The notes below the pieces were generated by a model. It was not told the DNA's origin. It ran no database searches and worked only from the letters and a program-made list of their open reading frames with translations. DNA of 64,000 bases from an uncultured Bacteroidia bacterium (GTDB lineage: Bacteria > Bacteroidota > Bacteroidia > Bacteroidales > UBA932): the NCBI GenBank assembly GCA_902785785.1, contig CADAAA010000010.1:1-64000 (forward strand). The letters run 5' to 3'. This document shows, piece by piece, positions 52,203-59,489 of this stretch (positions are counted from its first letter, which is position 1; each line of letters begins with the position of its first letter). The translations under genes were made by a program, and so were the position numbers.

Positions 52203-53711
52203 ATGAGACGATTGTTGATGGCTTTCCTTGCAGTGATTTCCACTGCCTTGCTGGCCCAGGGCCAGAATGCCGTTCAGAAATACGTAGAGCAGTTGAAGAC
52301 CACGGATGAGTTGAAGGAAGCCGTCTGGGGTATCAGGGCTGTGAAGGTCGGTGGCGGAGGCATCGCAGAGTACAATTCGCGCACGCGTATGATGCCGGCC
52401 TCCAACGTCAAAGTCTTTACGACCGGTCTGGCGCTCAATGAACTTGGAGCGGATTATCGTTTCAGGACACGGCTGGCCTATAGCGGAAGCATCGAGGACG
52501 GGGTCCTGAAGGGTGACCTCTATATCGTCGGAGGGGGCGATCCCACCATCGGTGCGCGGGATAGTGTGGCTTTCGCGTTGCAGAAGTCTTTCTCTGATTG
52601 GGAGAAGCTGGTCCGCGCCGCGGGAATCAAATCCATAGAAGGTTATGTCGTGGGCGACGGGCGCTGGCTTGACTGTGAGCCTCAGAATGTCTCCTGGCAG
52701 CTGGAGGACGCTGCGACGGGTGACGGGACGGTCATGACCGGCCTCGGCTTCGGCAGCGGCTTGCAGGCCTTCACTGTCGCGCCCGGCACGAAAGCCGGCG
52801 ACCCCGTGAAGGTCACGCCGTCTTTCCCCGATACACCTTGGATGAACTGGACGCATACTGCTGTGACCGGCCCTTCCGGGTCCGGGGACCAGCTCTATTA
52901 TGCGTGTACCGACCTGGCTCCGGTCGCTTCCATGACAGGCTCCCTGGCTTTGGGTACGGCGGCCAAGCGCATCACTTGCACCAATCCGTTCGGGGCCCTT
53001 ACGTGCGCATTCTATTTCTACAGATATCTTGAGAATAAAGGTATTACGGCGTCCGAAGGTCCCGCAGACATAGACCCTTCGGGTCGTCTGCGGGACTTTG
53101 CCGGCGACGGCGCTGAGCTTCGCGCAGCCGTCGCGCAGGACGCCCTGACCTTCATCGGCGAGAGCAAGTCCCCGACCTTGAAGGATATCATAAAGCAGGC
53201 TAACGGCGAGAGCGACAATTACTACGCAGAGGCCTTGCTGCGCATACTTGCCAAGGAGCGTACGGGCTCGGCCTCTTTCGAGTCCTGCCAGACCGCGCGT
53301 CAGGACGCCTTCGCAAAGCTCGGCGTCTCCGGCGCGGACAGGGTGCAGTTCTACGACGGCAGCGGCCTCGCCCGCAAGAACTACATCACCCCCGATTTCA
53401 CCGTCCGTTTCCTGACGGCGATGACCAAGGTCCCGGGCTACAAGGATTATCTGTCGTCCCTGCCGCAGGCAGGCAGCGGCACTCTGGCCAGCCGCCTGCG
53501 CAGCGCTCCGGAGTCCGTCCGGAAGCGCGTCCGGATGAAGAGCGGCAGCATGAACGGCGTGCGCTGTTTCAGCGGATACATCCTGGCTTCCGACGGGAAG
53601 CCTGAGAACACCATCGTTTTCTCGATAATGACAAACAATACCGTGGTCCCTTCATCTAAGATGAATTTCATCATGGACCGCATCATCACCTTACTTGCGG
53701 AGGAGAATTGA
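52203..53711 (+). CDS. dacB: D-alanyl-D-alanine carboxypeptidase/endopeptidase (PBP4, peptidase S13)
   Basis: Periplasmic penicillin-binding protein that trims or cleaves peptidoglycan cross-links. 502 residues with a signal peptide (to about LAQGQ). The active-site SxxK is ASNVK (Ser67, Lys70), the SxN is GESDN, and the KTG-box is MKSGSM. The start at 52203 is chosen because it encodes the signal peptide and lies just after the -7 box; the ORF extends upstream into galE without meaning. A 38-nt hairpin lies within the coding sequence at residues 286-298. radA follows after 2 nt. Confidence 0.94.
   Translation: MRRLLMAFLAVISTALLAQGQNAVQKYVEQLKTTDELKEAVWGIRAVKVGGGGIAEYNSRTRMMPASNVKVFTTGLALNELGADYRFRTRLAYSGSIEDGVLKGDLYIVGGGDPTIGARDSVAFALQKSFSDWEKLVRAAGIKSIEGYVVGDGRWLDCEPQNVSWQLEDAATGDGTVMTGLGFGSGLQAFTVAPGTKAGDPVKVTPSFPDTPWMNWTHTAVTGPSGSGDQLYYACTDLAPVASMTGSLALGTAAKRITCTNPFGALTCAFYFYRYLENKGITASEGPADIDPSGRLRDFAGDGAELRAAVAQDALTFIGESKSPTLKDIIKQANGESDNYYAEALLRILAKERTGSASFESCQTARQDAFAKLGVSGADRVQFYDGSGLARKNYITPDFTVRFLTAMTKVPGYKDYLSSLPQAGSGTLASRLRSAPESVRKRVRMKSGSMNGVRCFSGYILASDGKPENTIVFSIMTNNTVVPSSKMNFIMDRIITLLAEEN
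53059..53096 (+). repeat. Intragenic hairpin in dacB
   Basis: GTCCCGCAGAC (53059-53069) and its exact reverse complement at 53086-53096, then GACCC/GGGTC around a TTC loop, with an ATA bulge. In all 16 bp of stem inside a coding region (residues about 286-298). It could be a palindromic insertion of the kind seen in rsmE, but no repeat copy is visible. Confidence 0.65.
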
Positions 53712-53713
53712 TT

Positions 53714-55078
53714 ATGGCTGGAAAGGTCAAGACCGTCTGGTACTGCACATCGTGCGGCAATGAAAGCCCGAAATGGATGGGGCGCTGCCCCGCCTGCGGC
53801 GAATGGAACACCATGGTGGAGCAGCCCCGCGAGAGCCGGAAGCCCGCTTCCGGATCCGCCCCTGTGGGGGAGCGCCGCCGCCCCGTGCAGCTGCGGGACA
53901 TCTCGGCTGCCGGCGAGGCGCGCATTTCGCTTCACAACGGTGAGGTGGACCGCATACTTGGAGGCGGCATAGTCCCGGGCTCGCTCGTGCTGATCGGCGG
54001 CGAGCCGGGCATTGGCAAGTCCACGCTCTCTCTCCAGATACCTCTGCATTGCAATGATCTCCGTACCCTTTATGTCACGGGTGAAGAGAGTGTCAACCAA
54101 GTCAAGATGCGTGCTGAACGCCTCGGAGGTGATGCCGGACAGTGCTATATCTTCAGCGAGACGCTGATGGAGAACATCCTTTCAGAGGCCCGCTCCATGA
54201 TGCCTCAGTTGATGATAGTCGATTCGGTGCAGACCATGTTCACGGAGACGCTTGATTCGGCTCCGGGTTCAGTGTCCCAGATCAAGGAAGTTGCAGCACA
54301 GCTCCTGCGTTTCGCCAAGGAGACGGGAGTCCCTGTGATACTGATTGGGCATATTACCAAGGACGGTTTCATCGCCGGGCCAAAGATCCTGGAACACATC
54401 GTGGACGTCGTCCTCCAGTTCGAAGGGGAGAACCGCGGTTCGTACCGCATTTTGCGGAGCATAAAGAACCGTTTCGGCTCCACCTCCGAGTTGGCAGTCT
54501 TCGAGATGACCGGACAGGGCCTGCGAGAAGTGTCCAATCCGTCGGAGTTGCTGATTCCCATGCACGAGCAGGGCCTCAGCGGCACGGCCGTGAGCGCCAT
54601 GCTGGACGGCTCGCGTCCTTTCCTCTTCGAGGTCCAGGCGCTCGTCAGCTCCGCCGCCTACGGCACGGCGCAGCGCTCGGCGACCGGCTTCGACGTGCGC
54701 CGGCTCAACATGCTGCTCGCCGTGCTCGAGCGCCGTGCCGGCTTCCACCTCAGTGCCAAGGACGTCTTCCTCAACATGGCCGGTGGCCTGCGGGTCAGCG
54801 ACCCGGCCTGCGACCTTGCTGTCATCTGCGCCGTTTTGTCGTCCAACTTCGACTTCGCCATCCCGTCGGATGTCTGCTTTGCGGGCGAGGTCGGGCTCAG
54901 CGGCGAGATCCGGCCGGTCGGCCAGACCGACCGGCGCATCGCCGAGGCCGCCCGCCTCGGCTTCCGCAAGGTCTTCGTGTCGTCATTCTCCTCCTTTGAC
55001 AAGAAATCCGCAGAGGGGATCCAAGTCGTCAAGGTCGCAGACGTCCCAGCCCTGGTAAAGGCCCTGTTCAAATCGTAA
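53714..55078 (+). CDS. radA: DNA repair protein RadA/Sms
   Basis: Hexameric RecA-like helicase that promotes branch migration in recombination. 454 residues from ATG 53714, 2 nt after dacB. Zinc finger CTSCGNESPKWMGRCPAC (about 11-28); Walker A GGEPGIGKST; the family-specific KNRFGSTSELAVFEM; and a C-terminal Lon-protease-like domain (AGGLRVSDPACDLAV, GEVGLSGEIRPV). A terminator follows. Confidence 0.96.
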   Translation: MAGKVKTVWYCTSCGNESPKWMGRCPACGEWNTMVEQPRESRKPASGSAPVGERRRPVQLRDISAAGEARISLHNGEVDRILGGGIVPGSLVLIGGEPGIGKSTLSLQIPLHCNDLRTLYVTGEESVNQVKMRAERLGGDAGQCYIFSETLMENILSEARSMMPQLMIVDSVQTMFTETLDSAPGSVSQIKEVAAQLLRFAKETGVPVILIGHITKDGFIAGPKILEHIVDVVLQFEGENRGSYRILRSIKNRFGSTSELAVFEMTGQGLREVSNPSELLIPMHEQGLSGTAVSAMLDGSRPFLFEVQALVSSAAYGTAQRSATGFDVRRLNMLLAVLERRAGFHLSAKDVFLNMAGGLRVSDPACDLAVICAVLSSNFDFAIPSDVCFAGEVGLSGEIRPVGQTDRRIAEAARLGFRKVFVSSFSSFDKKSAEGIQVVKVADVPALVKALFKS

Positions 55079-55084
55079 ACGAAG

Positions 55085-55116
55085 AAAGACCGGCACAATA
55101 GCCGGTCTTTCTTTTA
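55085..55116 (+). terminator. Intrinsic terminator after radA
   Basis: AAAGACCGGC (55085-55094) and GCCGGTCTTT (55101-55110) form a 10-bp stem with an ACAATA loop, followed by CTTTTA. Confidence 0.9.
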
Positions 55117-55135
55117 CGGTAAATAACGCGGATTA

Positions 55136-55414
55136 TTATTTCGAATCCTTTACGATGTTGCTGAGCTTGTCGTATAGAGCGTCCGTCTTCTCGAGGAGTT
55201 CCTTGCGGAGGCCGTTGAAATATGCCTTCTTGCTGCTCTCAGGCTTGACGTTGACCTTGTCCTTCAGATCGTTGAAGAGCTCAATGGCCTCGTCGAGGAG
55301 TCCTGAAAGCTTGTCATCTGGAATGGACGGGTTACAGGTAGCGAGGAAATAGCAGTCATCCACGAACGCGCTGAGCACGTATTCGATGTCTTTTTTGATG
55401 TCACGAAGATTCAT
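55136..55414 (-). CDS. Small helical protein of unknown function (92 aa)
   Basis: 92 residues, all predicted alpha-helix, starting MNLRDIKKDIEYVLSAF and ending in a lysine/aspartate-rich helix. No membrane segment or known domain. A clear -7 element lies 29 nt upstream. The first 20 nt of coding sequence recur at 59406-59426, where they belong to a stub of a second copy; both copies lie just downstream of an M64 peptidase gene, so the pair was duplicated together. Confidence 0.78.
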   Translation of the reverse strand: MNLRDIKKDIEYVLSAFVDDCYFLATCNPSIPDDKLSGLLDEAIELFNDLKDKVNVKPESSKKAYFNGLRKELLEKTDALYDKLSNIVKDSK

Positions 55415-55442
55415 AACTTTCTTTCTGTTTTGAAATACGTTG

Positions 55443-55450
55443 CAAAGATA
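55443..55450 (-). promoter_or_regulatory. -7 element for the 92-aa gene
   Basis: Minus-strand TATCTTTG at 55450-55443, with ATTG at the -33 position (55473-55470), 19-nt spacer. Located in the 40-nt gap after the M64 gene. Confidence 0.6.
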
Positions 55451-55454
55451 GTAA

Positions 55455-58160
55455 TTATTTCGAAAAGCTCAATCCCATATCTCCTGCGATATTGTCCAGA
55501 GATGATGCGGACGATGCATCGGCGGATGTCATACGATTGATGGCGTCATACTTGACGAATTCCTCATAATCAAACTCCCAGGCGCTGCCGTAGGCAAGTT
55601 TGTGGATGCGATAGTAAGCGGCTAGGCGTGAGGGTGCATTGAACCGGCTACCTTCTCCAGTAGGAGTATCATTTCGCATGATACTGTTGAAAGTAGGACG
55701 CCATACTCCTTTTTCAAAAGTCATCCCTCCTTCAAACACTCCGAGCCCATCATACTTATATCGTTCGTCTGAGAGGAATCTCGCCCATTTGACCTTGGTA
55801 GGATCCGATTCAAAATCGATATTCGAATAGAATCCCTTGGAGAAGAAATTGTCTATTATATATTGCTTTTGCTCTTCCGGGTAAGGTGTTCCGCCTTTGT
55901 AGAAATATTCGTCCTGTAATTTTGTGAATCCGTGGCCGTTCGCCTCATGGTTGAGAAGCAGACGGCGAGCCACTTCATCATCCTGCAAGCCGAAACATGC
56001 ATATGAGAATCCAGATCCATAGTCCGTATCAAAAGCAGGATAAGGGGGCATAAAGGCTGTTCCTGAATTACTGTTCTTGTTGACCATCACAATAGTCAGG
56101 GTCTCGTCCAGATTGTTGACCGCTTTGAGGCTGTACTGCTTGACGATCTCTTCGTCGCAGGAAACAGAAGAACCTTCCCCAAATACTACTCCAAGCGCAG
56201 TCTCATAATTTGAATAATTTGTCTTGGAGACAGCGGTTACGGCATACACATCAAAGAGATTCCGGAAAGAGGTAAACGGTTCGATACTGAAGAAATCCTC
56301 CATGGTCTGTCGCGCGACCGCATCGAATAATCCGGCGGCTATATCCCGGTCCGTGAAGCAGTCACCCGTGATTATAATATTGATACCATTACCTTTTTCA
56401 TGGGTTTGCAATTTGGTTACCTGCCCATCTTTGGAATAATCTGTGGACTCATAATAGTCGTACGTGAGCGTGTAGCCTTCTTGCTGGGGAATAATGTATT
56501 TATCCGGGGCCCAGATGTCCCAATTGGAACATGACGTCAGCTCCTCCGGAACAACACCGGAAAGACGGTTCCCATACAGTTCAAGATCGATCAACTTTGG
56601 CATTTTGGCGAAACATATGGGGATATTCCCTTCCAGATTGTTATTCTCAACCAGGAAGTATTCCAAATTTTGGAGTTTATCAAGATTATCAGGAATGGGG
56701 CCGGAAATTTCATTCGACGTTTCGGAAAAATGACCAAGAGCGATTTCGTGGTTCTCAAGACTCAAATAGTGGAGGTCCGTCAACTCCGCTATTTCCTTAG
56801 GTATGGTCCCAGTAAGCTGGTTTGATCCGAGCCCGAGCCACGTCAGCTTTTTCGCGTTTTTTATGGCAGGAGTCAATTGCCCAGAGATATTATTGTTAGT
56901 AAGAAGAAGTTGTTCGAGGTCGGGCAGACTCCATAGTCTTTCGGAAAGCTCTCCCGAAATCCGGTTAGAATCCATATTAACAAATCTGAGCTTTTTTAAG
57001 TCATAAAACGGGTCTGGTATCTCGCCGTGCAGGTTATTATATGAGAGTTCAAGAACCTCAAGGTCAGAAAGGGAGAAAAACTCGGAAGGAAGTTGACCAT
57101 CAAGATTGTTTTCATACAAGTAAATACTGCTAACTCGCCCATAACCATTCAAGACTATTCCGTACCATTCACTCAGCGGTTTGTCCGAGCACCAGTTTTG
57201 ATTATGGATCCATTTGTCTCCGCCTGTCGCCTTGTAGAATGCGATCAGCGCGGCACGCTCCACTTCTTGAATCGGAGGCGTGACCGTAATGGCGCAAGAA
57301 GCCTTGGCTTCACCGGCTGCGGCGGTGATGGTGGCTGTGCCCTGTGCGACGGCTGTTACTGTACCGTCTTCGGCTACAGTGGCTACGGATGCATTGTCCG
57401 TTGACCATGTAACGGTCTTGTCAGTTGCATTTTCCGGAAGAACAGTGACAGTCAAAGTCAGCGTCTCTCCGACCTCCAGTTCCGCGGTCTTAGGAGCGAT
57501 CTGGACGGAGGTTACGGCAATGAACGCGTCCTGTTCGAAAGTCAGGGTAATCGGTGCGACTTTCCCTTCGTTGTCCTTCACCGTGGCCTTGCCGGTACGG
57601 GCTTCGCCTTCATTTGCATCGACCTTGAATACCAGCGTGCCGCTCTGCATGGCCTTGGTTTCCACAAAGTGGAGCCAGGACTGGGCAGCCTGTTCGATAT
57701 CAATGGTGTAGGAAGTGTTGTACTGTATTTTGAACTCTGCCGTACCGCCCTGGACGGGTACCTTCGCGGTATTTCCGGTGATCACGATCTTCGCCTGCTC
57801 GGTGACCTTTACGGAGCAGGTTGCGGTCTTGCCGCCGTCGGCCGTGACGGTAATGGTGGCGGATCCGGCCTTGACTGCCGTGACCTTGCCGTTGTCGTCA
57901 ACCGTTGCCACCGCAGTGTCGGAGGACTTCCAGCTGACTTTCTTGTTGGTCGCGTTGTCGGGAGAGACGGTCGCGGTAAGTGTCTCAGTGCCTCCCTCGA
58001 TCAGGTCGAGCGAGGTCTTGTCGAGGGATACTCCTGTGACGGCGACAGTCGCGGGTGTCGGGTCCGGATCAGGCTCGGTAGGTCCGCAGCTGACGGTAAG
58101 GCTTGCGGCCATAACCAACATTATTGCCAGGGATACAAAACGGTAAATAGTCTGTTTCAT
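55455..58160 (-). CDS. M64 (IgA-peptidase-like) metallopeptidase lipoprotein with BIG2, BACON and LRR domains, copy 1
   Basis: 901 residues. A lipobox (VSC, Cys near residue 26) is followed by a BIG2 domain (37-118, [20 protein letters not shown]), a BACON domain (125-210), a second BIG2 (213-295), plant-type leucine-rich repeats (about 300-545, [16 protein letters not shown]), and the M64 catalytic domain. The zinc site is [15 protein letters not shown], starting near residue 738, matching the HEx2H pattern with a downstream Asp/Glu. Predicted to be on the cell surface, where Ig-like and LRR modules mediate binding; the true substrate is unknown. Confidence 0.9.
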   Translation of the reverse strand: MKQTIYRFVSLAIMLVMAASLTVSCGPTEPDPDPTPATVAVTGVSLDKTSLDLIEGGTETLTATVSPDNATNKKVSWKSSDTAVATVDDNGKVTAVKAGSATITVTADGGKTATCSVKVTEQAKIVITGNTAKVPVQGGTAEFKIQYNTSYTIDIEQAAQSWLHFVETKAMQSGTLVFKVDANEGEARTGKATVKDNEGKVAPITLTFEQDAFIAVTSVQIAPKTAELEVGETLTLTVTVLPENATDKTVTWSTDNASVATVAEDGTVTAVAQGTATITAAAGEAKASCAITVTPPIQEVERAALIAFYKATGGDKWIHNQNWCSDKPLSEWYGIVLNGYGRVSSIYLYENNLDGQLPSEFFSLSDLEVLELSYNNLHGEIPDPFYDLKKLRFVNMDSNRISGELSERLWSLPDLEQLLLTNNNISGQLTPAIKNAKKLTWLGLGSNQLTGTIPKEIAELTDLHYLSLENHEIALGHFSETSNEISGPIPDNLDKLQNLEYFLVENNNLEGNIPICFAKMPKLIDLELYGNRLSGVVPEELTSCSNWDIWAPDKYIIPQQEGYTLTYDYYESTDYSKDGQVTKLQTHEKGNGINIIITGDCFTDRDIAAGLFDAVARQTMEDFFSIEPFTSFRNLFDVYAVTAVSKTNYSNYETALGVVFGEGSSVSCDEEIVKQYSLKAVNNLDETLTIVMVNKNSNSGTAFMPPYPAFDTDYGSGFSYACFGLQDDEVARRLLLNHEANGHGFTKLQDEYFYKGGTPYPEEQKQYIIDNFFSKGFYSNIDFESDPTKVKWARFLSDERYKYDGLGVFEGGMTFEKGVWRPTFNSIMRNDTPTGEGSRFNAPSRLAAYYRIHKLAYGSAWEFDYEEFVKYDAINRMTSADASSASSLDNIAGDMGLSFSK

Positions 58161-58190
58161 AGCGATTCGAATAATAAAATGCCTCTCTTA

Positions 58191-58222
58191 CAAATATAAT
58201 TATTATCAGCCTATCCAGCAAA
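58191..58222 (-). promoter_or_regulatory. Promoter of M64 copy 1
   Basis: Minus-strand TTTG at 58222-58219, a 20-nt spacer, and TATATTTG at 58198-58191. Both boxes are exact. The leader is about 26 nt. Confidence 0.75.
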
Positions 58223-58329
58223 TCCTGCGGGCAGGACCTTGCAATAGTTTGCAATCGCAGCGCAATTGGATTCTCTTGGTATTAATTCTGGAGCAAAGCT
58301 AGTGATTGTCCTTGATTATCCCCCTTCTT

Positions 58330-58360
58330 TTTGATTTCTCGCGACGTGTTGTTATCTTTG
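58330..58360 (+). promoter_or_regulatory. Promoter of the ATPase/STAS-like cassette
   Basis: TTTG at 58330-58333, exactly 19 nt, then TATCTTTG at 58353-58360. A perfect consensus match. The leader to the ATG at 58386 is about 20 nt. No unusual regulatory repeat is seen between it and the divergent M64 promoter. Confidence 0.82.
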
Positions 58361-58385
58361 CAAGAGAGTGTTTGGTTGAGCCATT

Positions 58386-59036
58386 ATGAACGTAGATACA
58401 TTATTACATCAGTACTTTCCTGTAGCGGACAACGTCTGCATAGAGCTGTTCGATGAAAAGAACATCCAGCAGGTGTACCGCAGATTGGTAGAAGTTCTGA
58501 TTCATCAACCTGAAGTGGAAACTTCTCTGCTTCAGGCAATGAGTTATTGTTTCTACGAAGTAATGGATAACGTACTCATTCATTCCGGCAAAACTGTAGG
58601 CATTGTCATTACCAACTACTCGGAAGAGCAGCATCTGATTCAGATTCTTGTTGCCGATGACGGGATGGGTATTCAAGCGTCACTAGCTCAGAACAACGAG
58701 TATTCTTCAATCACAGAGCCGCAAGCGCTTGAGTATTGCATCAAGGACAGGGTGTCTGACGGTAAGGGTATGGGGTTCGGCCTATATTCCACATCCAGAT
58801 TGATCAATACTGCAGGCCATAAACTGATTATTCGCTCCGGAAGTCATACGCTTACTGCAAACGGAGATATGAGAGTCTCAGAATCAGAGCCGTGGGGTGG
58901 AACAATTGTATATTTTGAACTGCGGGCCAACATGGATATCGACCCTTCTTCTGTGGTGGACCATAGAACAGACCCGGCAGAGGAATTCAATGAATTGTTT
59001 TTGGAAAATCATACCGGATTAGAAAAGTTATGGTAG
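58386..59036 (+). CDS. GHKL-type ATP-binding protein (histidine-kinase-like/anti-sigma-kinase-like)
   Basis: 216 residues with a HATPase fold and no receptor, HAMP or dimerisation domain. N box: FYEVMDNVLIHSGK (about 60-73); G1: VADDGMGIQASL; G2: SDGKGMGFGLYSTSRLI. This resembles the RsbW/SpoIIAB class, where the ATPase phosphorylates or binds a STAS partner. The next gene, overlapping by 7 nt, encodes such a partner-like protein. A perfect promoter precedes it. The cassette sits alone between two M64 peptidase genes and has lower GC than most neighbours. Confidence 0.82.
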   Translation: MNVDTLLHQYFPVADNVCIELFDEKNIQQVYRRLVEVLIHQPEVETSLLQAMSYCFYEVMDNVLIHSGKTVGIVITNYSEEQHLIQILVADDGMGIQASLAQNNEYSSITEPQALEYCIKDRVSDGKGMGFGLYSTSRLINTAGHKLIIRSGSHTLTANGDMRVSESEPWGGTIVYFELRANMDIDPSSVVDHRTDPAEEFNELFLENHTGLEKLW

Positions 59037-59329
59037 TGTTTAAGTTTTCCAAATATGGAGACAGTATGGGAACACGTCTCCTCGGGGCTCGGATCAGGGC
59101 CGATCTCCGTCCACTTTTGGATGGAGACGAGAAAGTTGTCCTTGACTTTACCGGCATAGATACCGTTACTAATTCGTTTGCAGATGAGTGCATTGCGAAA
59201 CTTCTACTTGAAATGCCGCTGGATGAATTGAAGGCCAAAACCACATTTGCTGGTCTAACGCCCATGACGGAACGCAGTATCCTGACGGCATTACAACGTC
59301 GACATATGCAGATTCTACAGAATCATTAA
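59030..59329 (+). CDS. STAS-like (DUF4325-type) protein
   Basis: 99 residues. The body LDFTGIDTVTNSFADECIAK is the strand-loop-helix of a STAS-like fold, where the serine in TNSFADE corresponds to the regulatory phosphosite of anti-sigma antagonists; I recall this type under DUF4325. It overlaps the ATPase gene by 7 nt, so the two are made together and are predicted to bind each other. The output of the pair is unknown: no sigma factor or other effector is encoded in the cassette. A terminator follows. Confidence 0.8.
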   Translation: MVVFKFSKYGDSMGTRLLGARIRADLRPLLDGDEKVVLDFTGIDTVTNSFADECIAKLLLEMPLDELKAKTTFAGLTPMTERSILTALQRRHMQILQNH

Positions 59330-59335
59330 CACAAC

Positions 59336-59365
59336 AACAGGCCGCTTCACTGCGGCCTGTTTCGT
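59336..59365 (+). terminator. Intrinsic terminator after the STAS-like gene
   Basis: AACAGGCCGC and GCGGCCTGTT form a 10-bp stem with a TTCACT loop, followed by TCGTT. Confidence 0.82.
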
Positions 59366-59393
59366 TATATCCTGACATCAATGATTACAATTC

Positions 59394-59426
59394 TTAATGA
59401 CCTTTCTTGATGTCACGAAGATTCAT
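59394..59426 (-). pseudogene. Ten-codon remnant of the 92-aa gene downstream of M64 copy 2
   Basis: On the minus strand ATG 59426 opens MNLRDIKKGH and stops at once. The first eight residues equal those of the 92-aa protein at 55.4 kb, and 20 nt (59407-59426) are identical. A full -7 element remains 29 nt upstream. The rest of the gene has been lost, likely by deletion or by insertion of the ATPase/STAS-like cassette. Confidence 0.65.
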
Positions 59427-59454
59427 TTTTCTCAACCGTTTAGAATTGTCGCTG

Positions 59455-59462
59455 CAAATATA
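59455..59462 (-). promoter_or_regulatory. -7 element before the gene remnant
   Basis: Minus-strand TATATTTG at 59462-59455, 29 nt upstream of the remnant ATG, the same distance as at the intact copy (55443-55450 to 55414). Confidence 0.5.
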
Positions 59463-59489
59463 GTGATTTTTCGCAAAACATAGCCTCAA

